A stretch of 64,000 bases of DNA from NCBI GenBank assembly GCA_019670725.1, contig AP024629.1:1984001-2048000 (forward strand), in the 5' to 3' direction. Shown here piece after piece: positions 60,057 to 64,000 of this stretch. This DNA comes from Alphaproteobacteria bacterium SO-S41. Lineage in GTDB: Bacteria; Pseudomonadota; Alphaproteobacteria; Micropepsales; Micropepsaceae. Position numbers and translations under genes: made by a program. The first letter of the stretch is position 1. Every line of letters begins with the position of its first letter. The notes beneath the pieces were generated by a model that did no database searches, was not told the origin of the DNA, and worked only from the letters and a program-made list of their open reading frames with translations.

Positions 60057-62168
60057 ATGAGTGTCGATAGGGGGCCGGCGCAGGCACTCAAGTATCGCGC
60101 CTTCATCTCCTACCGGCACAAGGACAAGCTGTGGGGCGACTGGCTGCACAAGGCGCTGGAATCCTACCGCGTGCCTCGCGAACTGGTCGGCACGCCCGGC
60201 AAGGACGGGCCGATCCCGCAACGCATCGCGCCGGTGTTCCGCGACCGCGAGGATCTTGCCGCCTCCGTCGATCTCGGCACCGACATCCGAAATGCGATCG
60301 CGGCGAGCGCCAATCTGGTGGTGATCTGTTCGCCCGGCGCGGTCGCCTCGAAATTCGTCGCGGACGAGATCATCGAGTTCAAGCGGCTGGGCCGCTCGGA
60401 CCGGATCTTCGCGATCATCGTGGAAGGCGAACCCAATGCCGCCGATCCCGCGCTGGAATGCTTTCCCGATGCGCTGAAATTTCATCTCGCGCCTGACGGC
60501 ACGCTCTCGACGAACCGCACCGAACCCATCGCCGCCGACGCGCGCGAGCATGCCGACGGCAAGGAGAACGCGAAGCTCAAGCTGATCGCGGGCTTGCTCG
60601 GCGTCGGCTTCGACCAGTTGCGCCGCCGCGAGCTGGAAGCCCAGCGCCGGCGGTTTCGTCGCTTCATCTCGGTCGCCGCGACCTTGGTCGTGATCTTCGC
60701 AGGGTTGGCCGGCGCCGCCGTGTGGTTCGGCTATCGCGCCGAAGCGGAACGCGTGCGCGCCGAGGACAATCTCGACAAGGCGCGCAAGACCGCGAACGGC
60801 GTCGTCTCCGATCTGGCCGGTGAGTTCCGCGATGCGGCGGGGATGCAGGCCTCGCTCGGCCGCAAGATTCTCGATCGCGCCAAGCTGCTGATGGACGAAC
60901 TCGGCAGTCAGGGCGAGATGACCGAGGCGCGCCTGCGCGATCGCGGCAAGGCGCTCGGCATGCTGGGCCGGGCGGTGCTGGATATCGGCCAGATCGCGCC
61001 GGCCGAAACCTCGCTGAAGGAATCCCTGCGCATCTGGGAGAATGTCCTGGCGCTGCATTCCGGCGACGCCACGGCGATCTCGGAGGCCGCCAAGGCGGAG
61101 CATTATCTCTCATGGTCGGCGGCGGCCCGCGGTGACCTGGCTGAAGAGCGGCGGCTGGCGACGAAGGCCCGGGACCGCGTGGCGCCGCTCGTCGCTGCGC
61201 CGGACGGCACGATCGATCCGATCGTGCTCGCCGAGGCGCTCGAGATCGCCGTGGTGCTCGATCCCGCCGTGACCAGCGCGGATCGCGCCGCCAAGCTCAC
61301 ACGCCTCATCGCGCTGCGAGAGGACATGGCCCTGAAGGACGACAAGGGCGATGCCGCGATACGTTTGACGGCCAACTATCGTTTCGCGTCTCAGGCGGCG
61401 AGTGCCGGCGGCGATCTCGCCAAGGCACTGGAGTTCGACAACAAGGGAATCGCGCTGGCCGAGAAGCTGGTCGCCGCCGATCCCTATGACATGCGGCGGC
61501 AGGGCAATCTCGCTTCGCAATATATGGGTTCGGCGGTCGAGGCGTTTCAGCGCAGCGAAGTCATCCTAACCAAGTCGCGCCTGAAACAGGCCATCGACAT
61601 TCTGGAGCGCCTGATCGCGATCGATCCGACCAATGGGCAGTACCGCCAGCTCGCTGCGAGTTCGCTCGCCATGGTCAATGCCATCGCCAATCTCGAAGGC
61701 GACACGCCGGGACAGGAGGACAGTCTCCAACGCGTCATCACGACCTGGCGCGGCCTGGTGCAGGTCGATCCGCGTAATGTCGAAGCAAGGGTGGAACTTG
61801 CGGGATCGCTCGGCCAGCTCGCGAATTTCTACGACGGCGCCGACCGCGTGCCGGAGCAGATCGCGGTCCTGCGCGAGCAGTTGAAGGAAACCGAGGACAC
61901 CGTCGCGCTCGCCTCAAATCCCGAAACGCTTGCGGCTGAGGTCGATGCGCTGATCGACCTCGCCTACGCCGTCCAGTCGCAGGACTATACGAGCGAAGAG
62001 GCGATGCAGCTGCTGGATCGGGCCGAAGCGATCCTGAAACCGCTGCTGGCCGCCTCGCCGGAGGACCACAATCTCACGGGACTGCAGACCCTGATCGAGA
62101 CCCTCAGAACACTCATCGGCGCGCATCGCAACGCAGCCAAAGAAGCGGAGAAAACCAAGGAAAATTGA
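60057..62168 (+). CDS. TIR-domain protein with transmembrane segment and helical repeats
   Basis: A 703-residue protein. A TIR domain covers ~10-150: KYRAFISYRHKD starts it, RIAPVFRDREDLAAS and LVVICSPGAVASKFVADEI follow, with Glu104 in the position of the catalytic Glu of NAD-cleaving TIRs. A single transmembrane helix lies at ~203-225, a coiled segment follows (RAEAERVRAEDNLDKARK), and the rest is TPR-like repeats (ALGMLGRAVLDIGQIAPAET, AKALEFDNKGIALAEKLVAA, SRLKQAIDILERLIAIDPTN). The TIR would be cytoplasmic and the repeats periplasmic. No partner gene of a known TIR defence system is adjacent. The stop is one base from tRNA-Ser. Confidence 0.85.
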   Translation: MSVDRGPAQALKYRAFISYRHKDKLWGDWLHKALESYRVPRELVGTPGKDGPIPQRIAPVFRDREDLAASVDLGTDIRNAIAASANLVVICSPGAVASKFVADEIIEFKRLGRSDRIFAIIVEGEPNAADPALECFPDALKFHLAPDGTLSTNRTEPIAADAREHADGKENAKLKLIAGLLGVGFDQLRRRELEAQRRRFRRFISVAATLVVIFAGLAGAAVWFGYRAEAERVRAEDNLDKARKTANGVVSDLAGEFRDAAGMQASLGRKILDRAKLLMDELGSQGEMTEARLRDRGKALGMLGRAVLDIGQIAPAETSLKESLRIWENVLALHSGDATAISEAAKAEHYLSWSAAARGDLAEERRLATKARDRVAPLVAAPDGTIDPIVLAEALEIAVVLDPAVTSADRAAKLTRLIALREDMALKDDKGDAAIRLTANYRFASQAASAGGDLAKALEFDNKGIALAEKLVAADPYDMRRQGNLASQYMGSAVEAFQRSEVILTKSRLKQAIDILERLIAIDPTNGQYRQLAASSLAMVNAIANLEGDTPGQEDSLQRVITTWRGLVQVDPRNVEARVELAGSLGQLANFYDGADRVPEQIAVLREQLKETEDTVALASNPETLAAEVDALIDLAYAVQSQDYTSEEAMQLLDRAEAILKPLLAASPEDHNLTGLQTLIETLRTLIGAHRNAAKEAEKTKEN

Positions 62169-62169
62169 G

Positions 62170-62263
62170 TGGCGGAGCCGGAGGGATTCGAACCCTCGAT
62201 AAGGCTTTACAACCCTATGCCGGTTTAGCAAACCGGTGCCTTCAGCCTCTCGGCCACAGCTCC
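62170..62263 (-). tRNA. tRNA-Ser (anticodon GCT)
   Basis: Minus strand, 94 bases: acceptor GGAGCTG (5' end 62263) with CGGCTCC, then G and encoded CCA. Anticodon arm CCGGT-TTGCTAA-ACCGG gives GCT. The long variable arm (ATAGGGTTGTAAAGCCTTAT) is the class II feature of tRNA-Ser, and the T arm has GGGTTCGAATCCC. It decodes AGC and AGT. Confidence 0.97.
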
Positions 62264-62273
62264 ACGCGCGACG

Positions 62274-62302
62274 CTTCTAGAGTCAGTGCGCCGTCCTGTC
62301 GA
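62274..62302 (-). promoter_or_regulatory. Promoter of tRNA-Ser
   Basis: Minus strand TCGACA (62302-62297) and TAGAAG (62279-62274) are 17 bases apart, with the tRNA beginning ten bases after the -10. A reasonable sigma70-type promoter. Confidence 0.55.
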
Positions 62303-62338
62303 GTGTGCTGCACGCCCCCTTAACAGGGATTTTCGAAT

Positions 62339-62776
62339 TCAGCCGACCCCGGCAAGGGAGGTCCGCACCGCGCCTTTCAGCAGAGGTGGGCATCCCGGCA
62401 TCTTGTCGACGTTAGGCCAGAGCATCTTGAAGCGGTCCTGCACGTTAAAGCCGAGCGTCGCGATCGTGTAGTAGTGGCTGCCGTATCTATAGCCCTGCGC
62501 GACGCTGACGCGCCCATCCGGCTGGATGCCATCGGCACGCTGGAAATCCTCGATGGCCTGGATGGTGATCGGGTCGATCTTGCCGGTCGGTTTGACGGCG
62601 GCCAGGGAGGGCGGCGTTTTGGGGCTCGGCTGCTTGCCGATCAGCGACAGGAAATACTGGACCAGCATGACATCGTCAGGATTGCTGTTCTGGCCGCCGC
62701 GGCCCACAGACGTATCGACATTGAAAAAGATCGGAAAGCCGGGCTGCCGCGGCTTGGGCGCCATAACGTGAACCAT
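62339..62776 (-). CDS. Peptidoglycan-binding-like domain protein
   Basis: A 145-residue protein starting at Met 62776 (GAGGAAG six bases upstream). Residues ~30-100 resemble a peptidoglycan-binding domain: DDVMLVQYFLSLIGKQPSP, then GKIDPITIQAIEDFQRADGI and QPDGRVSVAQG. A second part ends TSLAGVG. There is no signal peptide and no catalytic domain, unlike most such proteins, so it may be a structural or secretion-system-linked partner, or the fold may be reused for another ligand. Confidence 0.65.
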   Translation of the reverse strand: MVHVMAPKPRQPGFPIFFNVDTSVGRGGQNSNPDDVMLVQYFLSLIGKQPSPKTPPSLAAVKPTGKIDPITIQAIEDFQRADGIQPDGRVSVAQGYRYGSHYYTIATLGFNVQDRFKMLWPNVDKMPGCPPLLKGAVRTSLAGVG

Positions 62777-62860
62777 GACGTGCTTCCTCGCAGTCAAAAG
62801 GTTCCGCATGGTCAAGCCGCGGGACGGCAAGTCAATGCGCCGCGGTGGCGCAGGATGGCG

Positions 62861-63304
62861 TCAGAACGCCACGCAGTCTGTCTCGTCGAGCCGCATGACC
62901 GAATCCTGCCGGAAGCGGGTCTTATAGGCGGTGCGAATAGCCTCGATCTTAGTCTCGGCCTCGGCCGACGGGGTGTAGAGGATCATGATGCGGCGCGAGG
63001 GCTCGCGCACGGTCTTGCCGGTCGCCGCGTCGCGCCATTGGCCGGACACGTCCTCGACGCTCAGCCCGTCTGGAAAACGCGGCGTCACTTCGGTGTCCAG
63101 GAAAGCCTGCCATTCGGTCTTGCTGACCGCTCCACCACCGGGAATGGCGAGGCCAAAATAGAGCTCGACCTTGGACATCGTCGAGCCGCCGGCGGGACAC
63201 GCCGGCGCCACGGCAACCGGAACGGGCGCGACAGGGGGCGCAGGCGTGGCGCAAGCGCTGAGCAGCGCGCATGCCGCCGCCAGGCTGATAATGCGGACAG
63301 ACAT
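62861..63304 (-). CDS. DUF3574 lipoprotein
   Basis: A 147-residue lipoprotein: signal sequence with lipobox LLSAC (Cys18), then a Pro/Val/Ala-rich linker. The DUF3574 domain follows: KVELYFGLAIPGGGAVSKTE, WQAFLDTEVTPRFPDGLSV, then RRIMILYTPSAEAETKIEAI and a final Cys near the C-terminus. The function of the domain is unknown. It stands alone between the peptidoglycan-binding-like gene and a 200-base gap without genes. Confidence 0.88.
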   Translation of the reverse strand: MSVRIISLAAACALLSACATPAPPVAPVPVAVAPACPAGGSTMSKVELYFGLAIPGGGAVSKTEWQAFLDTEVTPRFPDGLSVEDVSGQWRDAATGKTVREPSRRIMILYTPSAEAETKIEAIRTAYKTRFRQDSVMRLDETDCVAF

Positions 63305-63506
63305 CTTGGTTCCCCTCGATCCGCTCCAAGCCTATGACGCTGCCTGAAGAGGCGCCAGATACCGCCTCGTGCTTGCATAAGCGGGCAAACGAGCGCACGC
63401 TTCACAACCGCGGGTAGACGGACGCAACCCGCAACGACGACGTCCGCCGCCCCGCCAGGCTGCCGCAAGGCAGAGGCAAGGGAGGCCGCGCAGGCGGTAG
63501 TCGGAC

Positions 63507-63941
63507 ATGACGGTTTCTTCGATTCTCAGAGGCAAAGGCGGCGGCGTTATTTCAGTCGCGCCGCACGATCTTCTCGCGTCGGTTGTCGATACCCTCGCCA
63601 CGAAACGGATCGGCGCGGTCCTGGTCACAGATGCGGCGGGCAATGTGGCCGGTGTGCTGTCGGAACGCGACGTCGTCCGCGCCATCGCCAAGCACGGGGC
63701 CGCGGCGCTCGACCTGCCGGTCTCCAGTTTCATGACCGTCGAGGTCATCCACGCGACGCCGCAGGACACGGTCGAGCATGTCATGGAGACGATGACGCGC
63801 GGCCGCTTTCGCCATGTCCCCATTCTGGAAAACGGACGTCTCGTCGGCATCGTCTCGATCGGCGACGTCGTGAAGCGCCGCATCGACGATGCCGAGCACG
63901 AGGCCCAGGCGCTGCGCGAATACGTCACGCAGGCCGGCTAG
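63507..63941 (+). CDS. CBS-domain pair protein
   Basis: A 144-residue protein made of two CBS motifs: LLASVVDTLATKRIGAVLVT with GVLSERDVVRAIA, and VEHVMETMTRGRFRHVPILE with LVGIVSIGDVVKRRID. Such Bateman modules bind adenosyl nucleotides and regulate partners; stand-alone versions are common in Alphaproteobacteria. The partner is unknown. The 202-base region before it shows no gene. Confidence 0.92.
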   Translation: MTVSSILRGKGGGVISVAPHDLLASVVDTLATKRIGAVLVTDAAGNVAGVLSERDVVRAIAKHGAAALDLPVSSFMTVEVIHATPQDTVEHVMETMTRGRFRHVPILENGRLVGIVSIGDVVKRRIDDAEHEAQALREYVTQAG

Positions 63942-63945
63942 GACG

Positions 63946-64000
63946 CTAGGGGTAGGGCGAACTCACCTTCCCGAACGCGTCGAAGCAAAGGCCGGTGAGC
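63946..64000 (-). CDS. 3' end of a gene entering from beyond the window
   Basis: On the minus strand an open frame ends at TAG 63948-63946 and reads LTGLCFDAFGKVSSPYP before it. Codons end mostly in G or C, and the stop lies five bases from the convergent CBS gene, as with other gene pairs here. Too short to identify. Confidence 0.4.
   Translation of the reverse strand, partial: LTGLCFDAFGKVSSPYP

Noticed and set aside
60057-62168. Thoeris or CBASS defence system
   Set aside because: Only the TIR protein is present; neighbours are tRNA, globin and small envelope genes, none of them known defence partners.
62170-62263. tRNA-Ser as integration site of a genomic island
   Set aside because: No integrase is near, and by eye I found no repeated tRNA 3' end in the window.

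Overview
The window is a continuous, gene-dense stretch of an alphaproteobacterial chromosome. It is visibly GC-rich (about two thirds by eye). Pointers to Alphaproteobacteria are the Usg-family protein, the acetolactate synthase with an 'AGEA' loop in place of the usual GDG, a SoxR that sits away from any soxS, and two families of palindromic intergenic repeats common in that class. I cannot name a genus. There is no transposase, integrase, phage gene, CRISPR array or conjugation gene, so this is core chromosome with small accessory insertions.

Layout. 0-12 kb holds branched-chain amino acid synthesis: ilvB-ilvN, ilvC and leuA, separated by small unknown genes. ilvB and leuA are each preceded by an untranslated leader carrying a short ORF rich in the product amino acids (Val-Leu-Ile for ilvB, LLEGLLL for leuA) followed by alternative hairpins. 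These look like classical attenuators and are the best regulatory find here. 12-17.6 kb is the cell-shape operon mreB-mreC-mreD-mrdA-rodA, followed by tRNA-Lys(CTT). 17.8-22 kb carries a secreted HExxH protein, a GlsB-type membrane protein, a polyphosphate kinase 2, and hppD-maiA of tyrosine breakdown. 21.8-29.4 kb is envelope and glycan related: a WecA/MraY-type sugar-phosphate transferase, a GT2, an acyltransferase, an SDR, and a tightly overlapping GT4-methyltransferase-(alpha/alpha)-toroid cassette. At 29.5-31 kb soxR faces a near-perfect SoxR box that should drive a VOC protein and a membrane protein.

31-45 kb mixes housekeeping genes (tag, ygfZ, dihydroorotase, usg) with a flavin hydroxylase of the HpaB family and an overlapping operon of AcuI-type reductase, feruloyl-CoA synthase-like ligase, LysE exporter and ThDP enzyme. 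45-50 kb has OmpA and nitronate monooxygenase genes, then a minus-strand operon with a cupin and a fumarylacetoacetase-family enzyme. The latter probably completes tyrosine catabolism, although homogentisate dioxygenase is not in the window. 50-64 kb holds a vWA exported protein, a 2OG-Fe(II) oxygenase, AraC and MmcQ genes, a CAP-domain protein, a fatty-acid hydroxylase, an exported peroxiredoxin, a CASTOR/POLLUX-like channel, an EF-hand protein with internal duplication, a globin, a TIR-membrane-repeat protein, tRNA-Ser(GCT), and small envelope genes.

How the genes work together. Translational coupling by 1-14 base overlaps is the rule (ilvB/ilvN, acuI/fcs/lysE, GT4/MT/toroid, ygfZ/TPR gene, mmcQ/araC). 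Convergent pairs often share or nearly share stop codons. Hairpin terminators separate several minus-strand units. Start codons were chosen by ribosome binding site, family length and neighbour overlap; all functions are inferred from sequence only.
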